From Chitiniphilus eburneus (lineage in GTDB: Bacteria; Pseudomonadota; Gammaproteobacteria; Burkholderiales; Chitinibacteraceae), in NCBI RefSeq assembly GCF_005048205.1, contig NZ_SUMF01000002.1, positions 248,001 through 312,000 of the forward strand: a DNA stretch of 64,000 bases. The letters run 5' to 3'. How positions within the stretch are numbered: position 1 is the first letter of the stretch; the number at the start of each line of letters is the position of its first letter. The position numbers were made by a program, and so were the translations under genes. This document shows, one piece after another, positions 19,499 to 32,600 of this stretch. Under the pieces are notes generated by a model that saw nothing but the letters and a program-made list of their open reading frames with translations, ran no database searches and was not told the origin of the DNA.

Positions 19499-19706
19499 GG
19501 GCAATGTCTGGGAAAATGGCAACGGGCACGGACGGAACATCGGACAACCGGGCGGGAGGCAACGGACAAGTCAATCAAGACTCCCGCGTGGCCGGCAAAG
19601 CGGGCGAAGGCGGAGCAGGATGGGGCGCATGCTGTCGGCACGCCCAACCGGTGAAGCACCCGGCTTTATCCCGCTCCCGCCCCAGGGAGTGCGAATTCGA
19701 CAGGCG

Positions 19707-20093
19707 TTAGGCGCCGATCAGCGCCTTGTAGGCATCTGCGGTCATCAGTCCGTCGTAGTCGGCGGCATCGGCCGGCTTGATGCGGAAGAACCATGCTTGC
19801 GCGTAGGGCGCGGTATTGGCGATCTCGGGCGCATCGACCAGATCCTGGTTGACGGCGACCACTTCGCCTTCGATCGGCACGTACACGTCGCTGGCCGCCT
19901 TGACCGACTCCACCACGCCGGCGGTATCGCCACGGTTGAAGCGCGAGCCGACGGCGGGCAGGTCGACGTAGACCACATCGCCCAGCAATTCCTGGGCATG
20001 GTCGGTAATGCCGATGGTGATGGTGCCGTCGTCTTCGCGACGCAGCCATTCGTGGGTATCGACGTACTTCAATTCGGCGGGGACTTGGCTCAT
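19707..20093 (-). CDS. gcvH: Glycine cleavage system H protein
   Basis: A 128-residue lipoyl carrier that shuttles the aminomethyl group between P, T and L proteins. [18 protein letters not shown] is the typical start, and [18 protein letters not shown] carries the lipoylated lysine (Lys65). GAGGAAT precedes the ATG at 20093. It lies between gcvT and gcvP on the minus strand. The lipoamide dehydrogenase (L) gene is not in this window. Confidence 0.97.
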   Translation of the reverse strand: MSQVPAELKYVDTHEWLRREDDGTITIGITDHAQELLGDVVYVDLPAVGSRFNRGDTAGVVESVKAASDVYVPIEGEVVAVNQDLVDAPEIANTAPYAQAWFFRIKPADAADYDGLMTADAYKALIGA

Positions 20094-20210
20094 GGGATTC
20101 CTCGATCGTGAAATGTGAAACATGAATGCAAAGCGTCGTTTGCCAGCCGGCCTCGTCATTCACCTTTCACAGCAATAACTGACCCTGCGGCAACAATGTG
20201 GCGCTGTCGG

Positions 20211-21302
20211 TCACTCAAAAACCTGCGCGCCATGGCGCACGAACGGCATCTTGATCACGCGGGCAGGCTCCAGCTTGCCGCGGATATCCACTTCCACTTG
20301 TTCGCCACAGCCGGCCGGCACGCGGGCCATGGCAATGGACAGCTTCAGGGTAGGCGAAAAGGTGCCGCTGGTAATGACACCCGCCCCGGCATCGGTCTGC
20401 ACGGTCTGGCCGGCGCGCAGCACGCCCTTGCCTTGCAGCACCAGCCCCACTTGCCTGAATGCCGGGCCGGCGGCCCGTTCGGCCTCCAGCGCGGCACGGC
20501 CGATGAAATCACGCGCCTCGGGCTGCCAGGCAATGGTCCAGCCCATGCCGGCCGTCAGGGGCGAAATGGTCTCGTCCATTTCATGGCCGTAGAGGTTCAT
20601 GCCGGCTTCGAGCCGCAGCGTATCGCGGGCGCCCAGGCCGGTAGGCGACACGCCGGCCACCAGTAGCGCATTCCAGAAGGCCGTTGCCTGATCGCCCGGC
20701 AACATGATTTCCAGCCCATCCTCACCGGTATAGCCGGTGCGGGCCACGAACCAGCCACCGTCGACCTCGCTCGCCGCAAGCCCCTGGAACACTTGCAGGC
20801 CATCGATCAGCGCGGACAGTTGCGGCGCGGCGGCGCTGGTCTTGGCCAGTGCGTTGGGGCCCTGAATGGCCAGCATCGCCAGTTCCGGACGTTCGGTGAC
20901 GGTGACGTCGAACGCCTTGGCGTGCTGCGCTATCCACGCCAGGTCCTTGTCACGCGTGGCGGCATTGACCACGACACGGTAGTCCCACGCGGTCTTGTAG
21001 ACGATCAGGTCATCGATCACACCGCCTTCGGCGGTGAGCATGCCGGAATACAGCGCCTTGCCTTCGAACCCCAGCCGCGCCACATCGTTGGCCAGCAGCT
21101 TTTGCAGAAAGGCGGTGGCTTGCGGCCCGGTCACGTCGATCACCGTCATGTGCGACACGTCGAACACCCCGGCGTCGGTGCGCACGATGTCATGTTCCTT
21201 GAGCTGGGAGCCGTAGTGGATCGGCAGTTCCCAACCGGCGAAATCGACCAGCTTGCCGCCAGCGGCGACATGCGCTTCGTACAGGGGAGTGCGTTGCAAC
21301 AT
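20211..21302 (-). CDS. gcvT: Aminomethyltransferase, T protein
   Basis: A 363-residue tetrahydrofolate-dependent enzyme that releases ammonia from aminomethyl-GcvH and forms methylene-THF. It starts [20 protein letters not shown]; family landmarks are [32 protein letters not shown] and [18 protein letters not shown]. First gene of the gcvT-gcvH-gcvP-gcvR series, with a -10 TATAAT element 30 bases upstream. The product feeds one-carbon metabolism, as does the 5-FCL at 43756-44355. Confidence 0.97.
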   Translation of the reverse strand: MLQRTPLYEAHVAAGGKLVDFAGWELPIHYGSQLKEHDIVRTDAGVFDVSHMTVIDVTGPQATAFLQKLLANDVARLGFEGKALYSGMLTAEGGVIDDLIVYKTAWDYRVVVNAATRDKDLAWIAQHAKAFDVTVTERPELAMLAIQGPNALAKTSAAAPQLSALIDGLQVFQGLAASEVDGGWFVARTGYTGEDGLEIMLPGDQATAFWNALLVAGVSPTGLGARDTLRLEAGMNLYGHEMDETISPLTAGMGWTIAWQPEARDFIGRAALEAERAAGPAFRQVGLVLQGKGVLRAGQTVQTDAGAGVITSGTFSPTLKLSIAMARVPAGCGEQVEVDIRGKLEPARVIKMPFVRHGAQVFE

Positions 21303-21331
21303 GGCGAGACCCGGACGTGAAAATTGCCGCG

Positions 21332-21337
21332 ATTATA
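21332..21337 (-). promoter_or_regulatory. -10 element upstream of gcvT
   Basis: TATAAT on the minus strand, 30 bases before the gcvT start. No good -35 hexamer is visible at the right distance, so an activator (GcvA-type) may be needed. No glycine riboswitch core was recognised in the leader. Confidence 0.5.
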
Positions 21338-21443
21338 AGGGGCAAACCAGCGGTGTGCGCGGTGCTTCGTCCGGCCGAAGCGGATTTCCTTGGCGCCCAT
21401 TCGCCAGACGGTTGGGGACGAGGCAAGCCGCCGGAAATGCCGA

Positions 21444-21461
21444 CGCGGGCCAAAGCCCGCG
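21444..21461 (-). terminator. Hairpin after glmU
   Basis: Stem cgcgggc (21444-21450) with gcccgcg (21455-21461), 4-base loop, 44 bases beyond the glmU stop. It lacks a proper T run, so termination is tentative. Confidence 0.4.
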
Positions 21462-21504
21462 CCGATTCATGCCCATCCGCCGCCACGCTGGCGGCCAGCG
21501 CCGC

Positions 21505-22881
21505 TTACTTCTGGATTTTCACCGGGCGCTGCCAGCCCTCGATGGTCACCTGTCTGGCCCGGGCGACGGTGAGCTTGCCGGCCGGGGCGTTCTTGCCGAT
21601 CACCGAACCGGCACCCGTGGTGGCTTCAGTGCCGATGGTCACCGGTGCGACCAGCACGTTGTTGGAGCCGATGCGCACGCCATCTTCGATCACGGTGCGG
21701 AACTTGTTCACGCCATCGTAGTTGGCGGTGATGGTGCCCGCGCCGATATTGACGCCCGCCCCCATGGTGGTGTCACCGATGTAGCTGAGGTGGTTGACCT
21801 TGGAACCGCTGGCGATGGTCGATTGCTTCACTTCGACGAAGTTGCCGATATGGACATTTTCGGCAAGCTGGGCTCCCGGCCGCAGGCGGGCATAGGGGCC
21901 GATCAGGGCGCCAGAGCCGATTTCGGCACCCTCCAGATGGCTGAATGGATGGATGACGGCGCCATCGGCGATCCTGACGTCCTTCAGCACGCAGTTGGCA
22001 CCGATCCGCACATCGTTACCCAGCGCGACGTGGCCTTCAAAAACGCAGTTCACGTCGATCAACACATCCTGTCCGTGGCTGAGCGTACCGCGCACATCGA
22101 TGCGCGCGGGGTCGGCCAGGCCGACGCCGGCGGTGAGCAGCGCACGCGCGACCTCGCCTTGGTGGATCCGCTCCAGCGCGGCCAGTTGCAGCTTGTTGTT
22201 GATGCCTTCGGCTTCCCAATGGTTGGCCGGCTGCACCGTGGCGACCGCCACGCCATCGCGTACCGCAAGCGCGATCAGGTCGGTGGCGTAGTACTCGCCC
22301 TGGGCATTGTCGTTCTTCAGCTCGGCCAGCCAGCCGGCGAGGCGTTCAGTGGGCAATGCGAGGATGCCGGTATTCATTTCACGGATTGCGGCCTGCTCGG
22401 GCGTGCAATCCTTCTGTTCGACAATGGCCTGTACTGCGCCGGTGGCATCGCGCACGATGCGGCCATAGCCGGTGGCATCGTCCAGCAGATCGGTCAGGAT
22501 GCCCAGCTTGCCGCCCTCGCTGGCTGCCAGCAGTTGGCGCAGGGTATCGAGCCGGGTCAGCGGAACGTCGCCGTACAGCATCAGCGTGGTACCGCTTTTC
22601 AACTGCGGGAGCGCCTGCGCCAATGCGTGGCCAGTGCCCAGTTGCTGGGCCTGGTGCGCCCAGGCCAGATCGGTGGCGTTCTGGAACCGGGCCTGCACCT
22701 GGTCGCCACCGTGGCCGTACACCACGACCAGTTGCTGCGGGTTGAGCTGGCGCGCGGTATCGAGCACGTGGCCGAGCAGCGGCTTGCCCGCCAGGCCGTG
22801 CAGCACTTTGGGCAGCTTGGAATACATTCGCTTGCCCTGGCCAGCGGCAAGTACGACGACGTTGATGGCGGATTGAGTCAT
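21505..22881 (-). CDS. glmU: Bifunctional GlcNAc-1-P uridyltransferase / GlcN-1-P acetyltransferase
   Basis: A 458-residue enzyme that makes UDP-N-acetylglucosamine for peptidoglycan and LPS. The N-terminal uridyltransferase starts [20 protein letters not shown] with the LAAGxGxRM signature and KVLH. From about residue 250 a left-handed beta-helix of hexapeptide repeats follows ([37 protein letters not shown]), ending with the acetyl-CoA-binding tail. The ATG at 22881 fits the family start; the longer frame is proline- and serine-rich non-family sequence. Confidence 0.97.
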   Translation of the reverse strand: MTQSAINVVVLAAGQGKRMYSKLPKVLHGLAGKPLLGHVLDTARQLNPQQLVVVYGHGGDQVQARFQNATDLAWAHQAQQLGTGHALAQALPQLKSGTTLMLYGDVPLTRLDTLRQLLAASEGGKLGILTDLLDDATGYGRIVRDATGAVQAIVEQKDCTPEQAAIREMNTGILALPTERLAGWLAELKNDNAQGEYYATDLIALAVRDGVAVATVQPANHWEAEGINNKLQLAALERIHQGEVARALLTAGVGLADPARIDVRGTLSHGQDVLIDVNCVFEGHVALGNDVRIGANCVLKDVRIADGAVIHPFSHLEGAEIGSGALIGPYARLRPGAQLAENVHIGNFVEVKQSTIASGSKVNHLSYIGDTTMGAGVNIGAGTITANYDGVNKFRTVIEDGVRIGSNNVLVAPVTIGTEATTGAGSVIGKNAPAGKLTVARARQVTIEGWQRPVKIQK

Positions 22882-23139
22882 GGACGGTCGAGGAGAGGAA
22901 GGTGGGATCGGGGGCGATTGTACCGGGCGCCTTTGACGGGACAAAGACGGGCAAGCCGGGAGGTTGACCCCGGTCCGCCAGTCGGCGCAAGCATTGGTAG
23001 ATCGTATCCGGCAATTGCATGACGGCGAACGTCAAAAATTGCCTCAGGCATCCAGCAACGCCTGCCGGCCTGCCACCGAACGGCCTCGTGACATCCTTTG
23101 TAGGGGGCCATCCCCCCAAACAGCGTTCTCGCCCACGAA

Positions 23140-23155
23140 TGATTCACGTGGAACA
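23140..23155. promoter_or_regulatory. Candidate parS centromere site
   Basis: TGATTCACGTGGAACA differs at one position (A for T at position 3) from the site at 63462 and at two from TGTTTCACGTGAAACA. It lies in the 338-base gap between glmU and the atp terminator, about 8 kb from parAB. The rest of that gap shows no gene. Confidence 0.65.
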
Positions 23156-23169
23156 TGCGCGGCCAAAGA

Positions 23170-23197
23170 AAAAAGGCAGCCTTGCGGCTGCCCTTTT
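23170..23197. terminator. Terminator of the atp operon
   Basis: ggcagcc (23175-23181) and ggctgcc (23186-23192) form the stem, with an A run on the left (a T run on the minus strand) and four T on the right. It sits 22 bases beyond the atpC stop and can work in both directions. Confidence 0.85.
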
Positions 23198-23219
23198 CAA
23201 CGTTCTTCGCAGGGAAGAA

Positions 23220-23648
23220 TCAGTGACCACGCTTCTTCAGCTTATCCACCACGGCGAGCTTCGCCACGGCTTCGAGCAATTCGGCCTGCGCCATGGCGAA
23301 GTCCATTGAGCTGCTCTTGTTTTTCAGCGCTTCCTCGGCGCGAGCCTTGGCGTCACGCGCCTTGGCTTCGTCGATGTCGGCACCACGAATCGCGGTGTCG
23401 GCCAGTACGGTCACCACATGCGGTTGCACCTCGAGCAAACCACCCGAGACGTAGAGAACCACGTCCGGATCGTTGCTGTTGGCCGGCTTGATGCGCAGCG
23501 CGCCCGGACGAATCCGGGACAGCAGCGGCGCATGGCGCGGCAGGATACCGATCTCGCCCTTCTCGGCAGGGGCCGAGACGAACTCGGCCGTGCCGGAGTA
23601 GATCAGCTCCTCGGCGCTTACCACGTCCACGTGCATGGTCATGGCCAT
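23220..23648 (-). CDS. atpC: ATP synthase epsilon subunit
   Basis: A 142-residue F1 subunit: N-terminal beta-sandwich ([36 protein letters not shown]) and C-terminal helical pair with inhibitory potential. Last gene of the operon, 11 bp after atpD. AAGGGG lies 7 bases before the ATG at 23648; an in-frame ATG two codons later is possible. Confidence 0.96.
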   Translation of the reverse strand: MAMTMHVDVVSAEELIYSGTAEFVSAPAEKGEIGILPRHAPLLSRIRPGALRIKPANSNDPDVVLYVSGGLLEVQPHVVTVLADTAIRGADIDEAKARDAKARAEEALKNKSSSMDFAMAQAELLEAVAKLAVVDKLKKRGH

Positions 23649-23659
23649 CGCCTATCCCC

Positions 23660-25054
<1,395 letters not shown>

Positions 25055-25080
25055 TCATTCAATTCGGGGAGCGACCTGCA

Positions 25081-25950
25081 TCAAACCGCTGCGGCGCCGG
25101 CGACGATCTCGGAGAGTTCCTTGGTGATCGCGGCCTGACGCGTCTTGTTGTACAGCAGTTGCAGATTGCCGATCACCTTTTCGGCGTTGTCGGTTGCCGC
25201 TTTCATCGCCACCATGCGCGCCGCCTGCTCGCTCGCCATGTTTTCCGCCACCGCCTGGTATACCAGGGCTTCCAGGTAGCGACCCATCAGCTCGTCGATG
25301 ACCGTCTTGGCGTCGGGCTCGTACAGGTATTCCCAGTTGTAACCGTGCTCGGGCTGGCCGAAGGCCTCGCCGGAGAGCGGCAGCAACTGTTCTGCCACGG
25401 GCTCTTGCTTCATGGTGTTGATGAACTTGGTGTACACGAGGTGCACTTCGTCCACTTCACCGGCGATGAATGCATCCACCATGACCTTCAGCGGCCCGAC
25501 CAACTGGTCCAGGTGCGGGGTGTCGCCCAGGCCCACGGTCGAGGAAACGACCTTGGCGCCACTGCGGCTCATAAACCCCAGACCCTTGCTGCCGATAGCG
25601 GTCACAGCGACTTCGCGGCCGTTCTGGTGCCAGGCTTTCATCGTGTTGAGCGCCAGGCGCAGGGCGTTGGTGTTCAAGCCACCACACAGCCCCTTGTCCG
25701 ACGTCACGACGATCAGGCCGACACGTTTCACCGTCTCGCGTTGTTGCAGGAAGGGGTGGGCGTAGTCCACGAAGGCCGCCGACAGGTGAGCCGCCACATT
25801 GCGGATCTTTTCACCGTACGGGCGAGCCGACCGCATGCGCTCCTGCGCCTTGCGCATCTTGGACGTTGCCACCATTTCCATGGCACTGGTGATCTTCTGC
25901 GTGTTTTTGACGCTCTTGATCTTGGTGCGAATTTCCTTGCCGCCAGCCAT
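25081..25950 (-). CDS. atpG: ATP synthase gamma subunit
   Basis: A 289-residue central stalk subunit. N- and C-terminal coiled-coil helices ([20 protein letters not shown] and [19 protein letters not shown]) and the conserved [10 protein letters not shown] are visible. Lies between atpA and atpD with short gaps. Confidence 0.97.
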   Translation of the reverse strand: MAGGKEIRTKIKSVKNTQKITSAMEMVATSKMRKAQERMRSARPYGEKIRNVAAHLSAAFVDYAHPFLQQRETVKRVGLIVVTSDKGLCGGLNTNALRLALNTMKAWHQNGREVAVTAIGSKGLGFMSRSGAKVVSSTVGLGDTPHLDQLVGPLKVMVDAFIAGEVDEVHLVYTKFINTMKQEPVAEQLLPLSGEAFGQPEHGYNWEYLYEPDAKTVIDELMGRYLEALVYQAVAENMASEQAARMVAMKAATDNAEKVIGNLQLLYNKTRQAAITKELSEIVAGAAAV

Positions 25951-25980
25951 GATTCGATTCCTTCTCTAAACGGGTTCGAA

Positions 25981-27522
25981 TCAGTAGGCGCTGGCAGACT
26001 TGAAGCTTTCCACCGCCTTGAGGATGGTTGCTTCGTCGTCGGCCGACAGGTCGCCCTTCTCCTCCACCCGCGCCAGCACATCGGCGTGGTTGGCCTTGAG
26101 GTCGGCGAGGAAGGCGGCTTCGAATGCCAGTGCCTTCTCGACCTTGACGTCGTCGTAGATGCCCTTGGCAATCAGCAACAGGGTCACGCCCAGTTCGGCA
26201 ACCTTCAGCGGGCTGTATTGGGCCTGCTTCATCAGCTCGGTCACCATCTTGCCGCGCTCAAGCTGCTTGCGGGTGGCTTCGTCCAGGTCCGAGGCGAACT
26301 GCGCGAACGCAGCCAGTTCACGGTACTGGGCCAGCGCCAGACGCACACCGCCGCCGAGCTTTTTGATGACCTTGGTCTGTGCAGCGCCACCGACGCGCGA
26401 CACCGAGATACCGGCGTTCATGGCGGGACGGACACCCGCGTTGAACAGGTCGGTTTCCAGGAAAATCTGGCCATCGGTAATCGAAATCACGTTGGTCGGC
26501 ACGAATGCGGACACGTCGCCGGCTTGCGTTTCGATGATGGGCAATGCGGTCAGCGAACCGGTCTTGCCCTTCACTGCGCCACCGGTGAGCTTCTCGACTT
26601 CGTCGGCATTGATACGCGCAGCGCGTTCCAGCAGGCGGGAGTGGAGATAGAACACGTCGCCGGGGAACGCTTCGCGGCCCGGGGGACGACGCAGCAGCAG
26701 CGAAATCTGGCGATACGCCACGGCCTGCTTGGACAGATCGTCATAGACGATCAGAGCGTCCTCGCCGCGGTCGCGGAAGTATTCGCCCATCGTGCAGCCG
26801 GAGTAGGCGGCAATGTATTGCAGCGCGGCAGATTCGGAAGCGGCGGCGGCCACGACGATGGTGTGACCCATCGCGCCGTGCTCTTCCAGCTTGCGCACCA
26901 CGTTGGCGATCGACGATGCCTTCTGGCCGATGGCGACATAGATACAAATGACGCCAGTGCCCTTCTGGTTGATGATCGTGTCGAGCGCGACAGCGGTCTT
27001 GCCGGTCTGACGGTCGCCAATGATCAGCTCACGCTGGCCCCGGCCGATCGGCACCATGGTGTCGATGGACTTCAGGCCGGTTTGCAGCGGCTGCGACACC
27101 GACTGACGTGCAATAACGCCCGGAGCGATCTTTTCGATCGGGCTGGTTTCGGTCGCACCCAGCGGGCCCTTGCCGTCGATGGGCTGACCCAGGGCATTGA
27201 CCACGCGGCCGACCAGTTCACGGCCGACCGGCACTTCCAGAATGCGCCCGGTGCACTTCACTTCGTCGCCTTCGACGATGTGGGTGTATTCACCCATCAC
27301 CACGGCGCCGACGGAGTCGCGCTCGAGGTTCAGGGCCAGGCCAAAGGTGTTGCCCGGGAATTCCAGCATTTCGCCCTGCATGACCTCGGACAAGCCGTGG
27401 ATGCGGACAATACCGTCGGTGACCGAAACGACCGTACCAGTGGTACGGACTTCTGCGCCTTCCGACAGGTTCTGGATCCGAGCCTTAATCAGTTCACTGA
27501 TTTCAGACGGATTGAGTTGCAT
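25981..27522 (-). CDS. atpA: ATP synthase alpha subunit
   Basis: A 513-residue non-catalytic nucleotide-binding F1 subunit. P-loop [18 protein letters not shown] and the signature around [18 protein letters not shown] are present. Start [17 protein letters not shown] is canonical. Confidence 0.98.
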   Translation of the reverse strand: MQLNPSEISELIKARIQNLSEGAEVRTTGTVVSVTDGIVRIHGLSEVMQGEMLEFPGNTFGLALNLERDSVGAVVMGEYTHIVEGDEVKCTGRILEVPVGRELVGRVVNALGQPIDGKGPLGATETSPIEKIAPGVIARQSVSQPLQTGLKSIDTMVPIGRGQRELIIGDRQTGKTAVALDTIINQKGTGVICIYVAIGQKASSIANVVRKLEEHGAMGHTIVVAAAASESAALQYIAAYSGCTMGEYFRDRGEDALIVYDDLSKQAVAYRQISLLLRRPPGREAFPGDVFYLHSRLLERAARINADEVEKLTGGAVKGKTGSLTALPIIETQAGDVSAFVPTNVISITDGQIFLETDLFNAGVRPAMNAGISVSRVGGAAQTKVIKKLGGGVRLALAQYRELAAFAQFASDLDEATRKQLERGKMVTELMKQAQYSPLKVAELGVTLLLIAKGIYDDVKVEKALAFEAAFLADLKANHADVLARVEEKGDLSADDEATILKAVESFKSASAY

Positions 27523-27533
27523 ACAAAAATCTC

Positions 27534-28070
27534 CTAGCTCTTCAGGCTTGTCGCCAGCGCTGTCAGCTTGCCGCGCACGGAAGCGTCGATCACCAGGTCA
27601 CCGACTGTCACCGTCACGCCACCGATCAGATCGGAATCGACCTTCACCTCGGCTTCCACCTTGCGCTTGAGCTCTTTGGCCAACAGGGCCTCGAGCTGGG
27701 CGACTTGGGCGTCGTTGAGCGGGAACGCGGAGGCGATCTCGGCCTTCACTTCGCCTTCTTCGGCCACCTTGAGCGACTCGAACAACGCGGCGATATCCGG
27801 CAATGCGGCAAAACGGCGGTTTTCCAGCACCACGGCGATGAAATTCTCCACCTGGGCGCCGACGTTGCCGCCCAACAGGCCAACCAGCAGTTGCTGGAGC
27901 TGAATAGCGGAATACTTGGGATCGGCCACTACGGTCGACGCGGTTTCGTCCTGGGCAACGACAGCAAGATTGGCAAGGACTTCGGACCATTGCCCGAGCT
28001 TGCCTTCCTGCTTTGCCAGACGAAAAACAGCCTCGGCGTAGGGTCTTGCGACGGTGATGAGTTCTGCCAT
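27534..28070 (-). CDS. atpH: ATP synthase delta subunit
   Basis: A 178-residue F1 stator subunit. It starts [20 protein letters not shown], and the C-terminal [20 protein letters not shown] is the family signature. It links the F1 head to the b-subunit stalk; 7 bp after atpF. Confidence 0.96.
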   Translation of the reverse strand: MAELITVARPYAEAVFRLAKQEGKLGQWSEVLANLAVVAQDETASTVVADPKYSAIQLQQLLVGLLGGNVGAQVENFIAVVLENRRFAALPDIAALFESLKVAEEGEVKAEIASAFPLNDAQVAQLEALLAKELKRKVEAEVKVDSDLIGGVTVTVGDLVIDASVRGKLTALATSLKS

Positions 28071-28077
28071 GACTGTC

Positions 28078-28548
28078 TTACAGTTCCGCTTGAATGGATG
28101 CCAACAAATCGGCGTGCTTGGCAGCGTCGATCTCTTGCTTCAGGATCTTTTCCGCACCGGCCAGGGCGAGAGTCGCCACTTGCTGACGCAGTGCTTCCTT
28201 GGCTTGCTGGACCTGTTGGCCCACCTCGGCTTGCGCACCCTTGATGAGGCGCTCGCCTTCCACCTTGGCTTGATCCTTGGCTTCGTCGACGATCTGGGCC
28301 GCACGCTTCTCGGCCTGGGCGATGAGTTCCGACGCTTGCTGCTTGGCTTCACGCAGGCGATCCGCCGATGCGCGTTCCGCATTGGCCAGATCCTGCTTGG
28401 CACGGTCGGCCGCAGCCAGACCATCAGCGATGCGCGCGGCGCGCTCATCCATCATCCGGGTCAGCGGAGGCCAGACGAATTTCATGGTGAACCACACCAG
28501 GAGGGCGAATGTGATCGCCTGCCCGATGAGGGATGCATTGAGTTCCAC
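28078..28548 (-). CDS. atpF: ATP synthase b subunit
   Basis: A 156-residue peripheral stalk protein with one N-terminal membrane helix (MELNASLIGQAITFALLVWF) and a long Ala/Glu/Lys-rich helix that dimerises. Length matches the family. Confidence 0.96.
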   Translation of the reverse strand: MELNASLIGQAITFALLVWFTMKFVWPPLTRMMDERAARIADGLAAADRAKQDLANAERASADRLREAKQQASELIAQAEKRAAQIVDEAKDQAKVEGERLIKGAQAEVGQQVQQAKEALRQQVATLALAGAEKILKQEIDAAKHADLLASIQAEL

Positions 28549-28592
28549 GAACTAGTCCTCCAGGTTTAAGGGTTTTCTCTTAAACCGACCGA

Positions 28593-28892
<300 letters not shown>

Positions 28893-28947
28893 TTAGTACA
28901 AGGGTTGAAACACGAGCCGGTCCGGCAATGGCCGCCCGGCGCGATTC

Positions 28948-30139
<1,192 letters not shown>

Positions 30140-30164
30140 AGCTTCCTTGGGGAAAAACCCCGGG

Positions 30165-30210
30165 ATTATACGGAGCGGCTTTGCGCCCCGTCAATTTTAC
30201 CGATTGACGG
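30165..30210 (-). promoter_or_regulatory. atp operon promoter overlapped by a palindrome
   Basis: On the minus strand TTGACG (30189-30194) and TATAAT (30165-30170) are separated by 18 bp, a near-consensus sigma-70 promoter 25 bases upstream of atpI. A perfect inverted repeat, ccgtcaat (30188-30195) and attgacgg (30203-30210) with a 7-bp spacer, covers the -35 box. It is placed like an operator; the regulator is unknown. Confidence 0.75.
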
Positions 30211-30300
30211 AAACTATGCTTTTGTCGTCGGTCTATGAAGCCAATCTGGAAGTATGCTAGCCGCACCAATCTGGTGCTTGGTGCGGCCCATCGCATTCTG

Positions 30301-31149
30301 TCATTTCAGTCGGCCCAGCAGGCGATCCAGGTCATCCAGACTATCGTAATCGATGGTCACCCGGCCCCGCCCTTGCTTGCTCTGCTTGATCTGCACCCGC
30401 GCGCCCCAGCGCTCGGAGACTTCTTCTTCCAGCCGGCGGACATCCGGGTCGACCCGCTTTTGCTCCGCGGCAGCCTGTGTGTCCTGCAACAGGCGCTTGA
30501 CCATGCTTTCGGTCTCGCGCACCGACAAGCCTTTTAGCGCTACCGTCTTGGCGGCATCGAGCTGCGGCAGGGTATCGAGTGCCAGCAAGGCGCGAGCGTG
30601 CCCCATGTCGAGCTGTCCTTCCAGCAACATTTCACGCACGGGCTCGGCCAGATTGAGCAGCCGCAGCAAATTGGTGACGGTGACGCGCGACTTGCCCACC
30701 GCGTGCGCCACCGCCTCGTGGGTCATGCCGAACTCGTCGATCAGACGCGCCAGCCCCTGCGCTTCTTCGAGCGGGTTGAGATCCTCGCGCTGGATGTTCT
30801 CGATCAGCGCCATCGCGGCGACGGCTTCGTCGGGCACCTCGCGCACCAGCGCGGGAATCTCGCTCAGCCCGGCCAGGCGGCTGGCCCGCCAGCGGCGCTC
30901 GCCAGCGATGATTTCGTAGCGCTGTTCCAGGCCGTCTTCGATGGCACGGACCAGCACCGGCTGCATCAACCCTTGCGCCTTGATCGACTCGGCCAGCTCG
31001 CGCAGCGCCTCGTCATCGATATGGATGCGTGGCTGGAAACGGCCCGGTTGCAGGCTGTCGAGCGGCAACTGCCGCAGGGTGTCGCCGGGCGCATCGTCGC
31101 CCATCAGGGCATCGAGGCCACGGCCGAGACCTTTGAATTTCTTGATCAT
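30301..31149 (-). CDS. parB: Chromosome-partitioning protein ParB
   Basis: A 282-residue CTP-dependent DNA clamp that loads at parS sites. MIKKFKGLGRGLDALMGDD is the ParA-stimulating N-terminus. GERRWRASRLAGL is the CTP-binding GERR(W/Y)RA motif, ENIQREDLNPLEEAQGLARL is the second conserved box, and VGKSRVTVTNLLRLL is the helix-turn-helix. A dimerisation domain ends the protein. It lies 3 bp after parA. Candidate parS sites are at 23140 and 63462. Confidence 0.97.
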   Translation of the reverse strand: MIKKFKGLGRGLDALMGDDAPGDTLRQLPLDSLQPGRFQPRIHIDDEALRELAESIKAQGLMQPVLVRAIEDGLEQRYEIIAGERRWRASRLAGLSEIPALVREVPDEAVAAMALIENIQREDLNPLEEAQGLARLIDEFGMTHEAVAHAVGKSRVTVTNLLRLLNLAEPVREMLLEGQLDMGHARALLALDTLPQLDAAKTVALKGLSVRETESMVKRLLQDTQAAAEQKRVDPDVRRLEEEVSERWGARVQIKQSKQGRGRVTIDYDSLDDLDRLLGRLK

Positions 31150-31152
31150 TGA

Positions 31153-31938
31153 TTAAACCGGGTGGGCTGCTTCGGCCGGATTATGCCGCGCCAGCAGTTC
31201 CTCGGCGAGTTGGAGGTAGGCCTGGGCCCCCTTGGAGGACTTGTCATACGAGAGGATGGGCCGCCCATAGGAAGGCGCCTCGGCCAGCCGCACATTGCGC
31301 GGTATGACGGTGTGGTACAGCTTGGAAGTGAAGTGCTTGACCAGTTGATCGCTGACTTGCTGCGCCAGCGTGCTGCGCGGATCGAACATGGTGCGCAACA
31401 GGCCTTCGATTTCGATCGTGCGGTTGAGGCCCTGCTTGACCCGGCGCAGCGTATTCACCAGATCCGACAACCCTTCCAGCGCGTAGTACTCGCATTGCAT
31501 CGGGATCATCACGGAATCGGCGGCCACCAGGCCGTTCAGCGTCAACAGGTTCAAGGCAGGCGGGCAGTCGAGCACGATGAAGTCGTAGCTGTCCGCGACA
31601 TCGGCCAGCGCCGCCTTCAGGCGCGACTCGCGGGCTTCTGCCTCGACCAGCTCCACTTCGGCTCCGGCCAGCTCGCGATTGGCCGGCAGGACGTCGAAGC
31701 CCCCCGATTCTGACACCTGCATCGTGTCCGACAACGACGACTCGCCGATCAGCATGGTGTAGACGGTGTGCTTGAGCTTGGCCTTGTCCAGGCCGGAGCC
31801 CATGGTGGCGTTCGCCTGGGGATCGAGATCGACCAGCAGCACGCGTCGCCCCAGGTGAGCCAGGCTCGCCGCAAGGTTCACCGCGGTGGTCGTCTTGCCC
31901 ACCCCGCCTTTCTGGTTGGCGATCGCCAGGATTTTCAT
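31153..31938 (-). CDS. parA: Chromosome-partitioning ATPase ParA
   Basis: A 261-residue Walker-type ATPase that segregates origins with ParB. It starts [20 protein letters not shown] with the deviant Walker A (KGGVGKTT), followed by [15 protein letters not shown] and [19 protein letters not shown]. The ATG at 31938 overlaps the rsmG stop (ATGA); the frame is open upstream but that part belongs to rsmG DNA. Part of the mnmG-rsmG-parA-parB string. Confidence 0.97.
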   Translation of the reverse strand: MKILAIANQKGGVGKTTTAVNLAASLAHLGRRVLLVDLDPQANATMGSGLDKAKLKHTVYTMLIGESSLSDTMQVSESGGFDVLPANRELAGAEVELVEAEARESRLKAALADVADSYDFIVLDCPPALNLLTLNGLVAADSVMIPMQCEYYALEGLSDLVNTLRRVKQGLNRTIEIEGLLRTMFDPRSTLAQQVSDQLVKHFTSKLYHTVIPRNVRLAEAPSYGRPILSYDKSSKGAQAYLQLAEELLARHNPAEAAHPV

Positions 31939-32600
31939 GCCGCCGCGTTCTCCGTCTTCAGGTGCACCAGGTGCCGTTCGGCTTCCAGGCCGGGCACCGC
32001 AAGATGATCGACGCTCGCCACGCGGATGTCTACCGTCAATTGCGCAATCTCTTCGTAGGGGTAGACACCCTTGAGCGCCGCCCACTCTCCACCGGGCGCC
32101 AGCAGATGGCGCGTAAGTTTCACGAATTCGCCCAGGTCGGCGAATGCGCGCGAGGTAATGATCTGGAATCCGGCCTCGGGCCGATAGCTTTCGACCCGTT
32201 CGGTCAGGACCGTAACGTTCGGCAGGCGCAGATCGACGATGGCCTGACGCAGGAACGTGGTTTTCTTGTGATTGGAATCGAGCAGGAACAATTGCCAGTC
32301 CGGCCGCGCGATGGCCAGCGGAATGCCGGGGGTGCCGAAACCCGAGCCGACATCGAGCACGCGGCAGCCAGGTTGGCCAGCCAGATGCGGCAGCGGGGCC
32401 AGCGAATCGAGCAGATGGTGCGGCACCATCCGTTCCGGCTCGCGGATCGCCGTCAGGCTGTAGGTCTTGTTCCACTTGGCCAGCAGATCGACATAGGCCA
32501 GGAGCGATCGTTGCTGCTCAGGGGTCAGGGCAATCGCCAACTCGGCGAGGCCCGCCGCCAGCGTATCGGCCAGCGGGTGTGCGGTAATCACGGTCATCAT
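31935..32600 (-). CDS. rsmG: 16S rRNA (guanine527-N7)-methyltransferase
   Basis: A 221-residue SAM-dependent enzyme that modifies G527 of 16S rRNA; loss can give low-level streptomycin resistance. [19 protein letters not shown] is the SAM-binding loop and [11 protein letters not shown] the conserved N-terminal motif. Overlaps mnmG and parA by 4 bp at each end, so it is translationally coupled. Confidence 0.97.
   Translation of the reverse strand: MMTVITAHPLADTLAAGLAELAIALTPEQQRSLLAYVDLLAKWNKTYSLTAIREPERMVPHHLLDSLAPLPHLAGQPGCRVLDVGSGFGTPGIPLAIARPDWQLFLLDSNHKKTTFLRQAIVDLRLPNVTVLTERVESYRPEAGFQIITSRAFADLGEFVKLTRHLLAPGGEWAALKGVYPYEEIAQLTVDIRVASVDHLAVPGLEAERHLVHLKTENAAA

Noticed and set aside
21303-21504. 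Glycine riboswitch in the gcvT leader.
   Set aside because: The conserved core and tandem aptamer layout were not found, and the -10 element lies only 30 bases from the start, leaving no room for an aptamer in the transcript.
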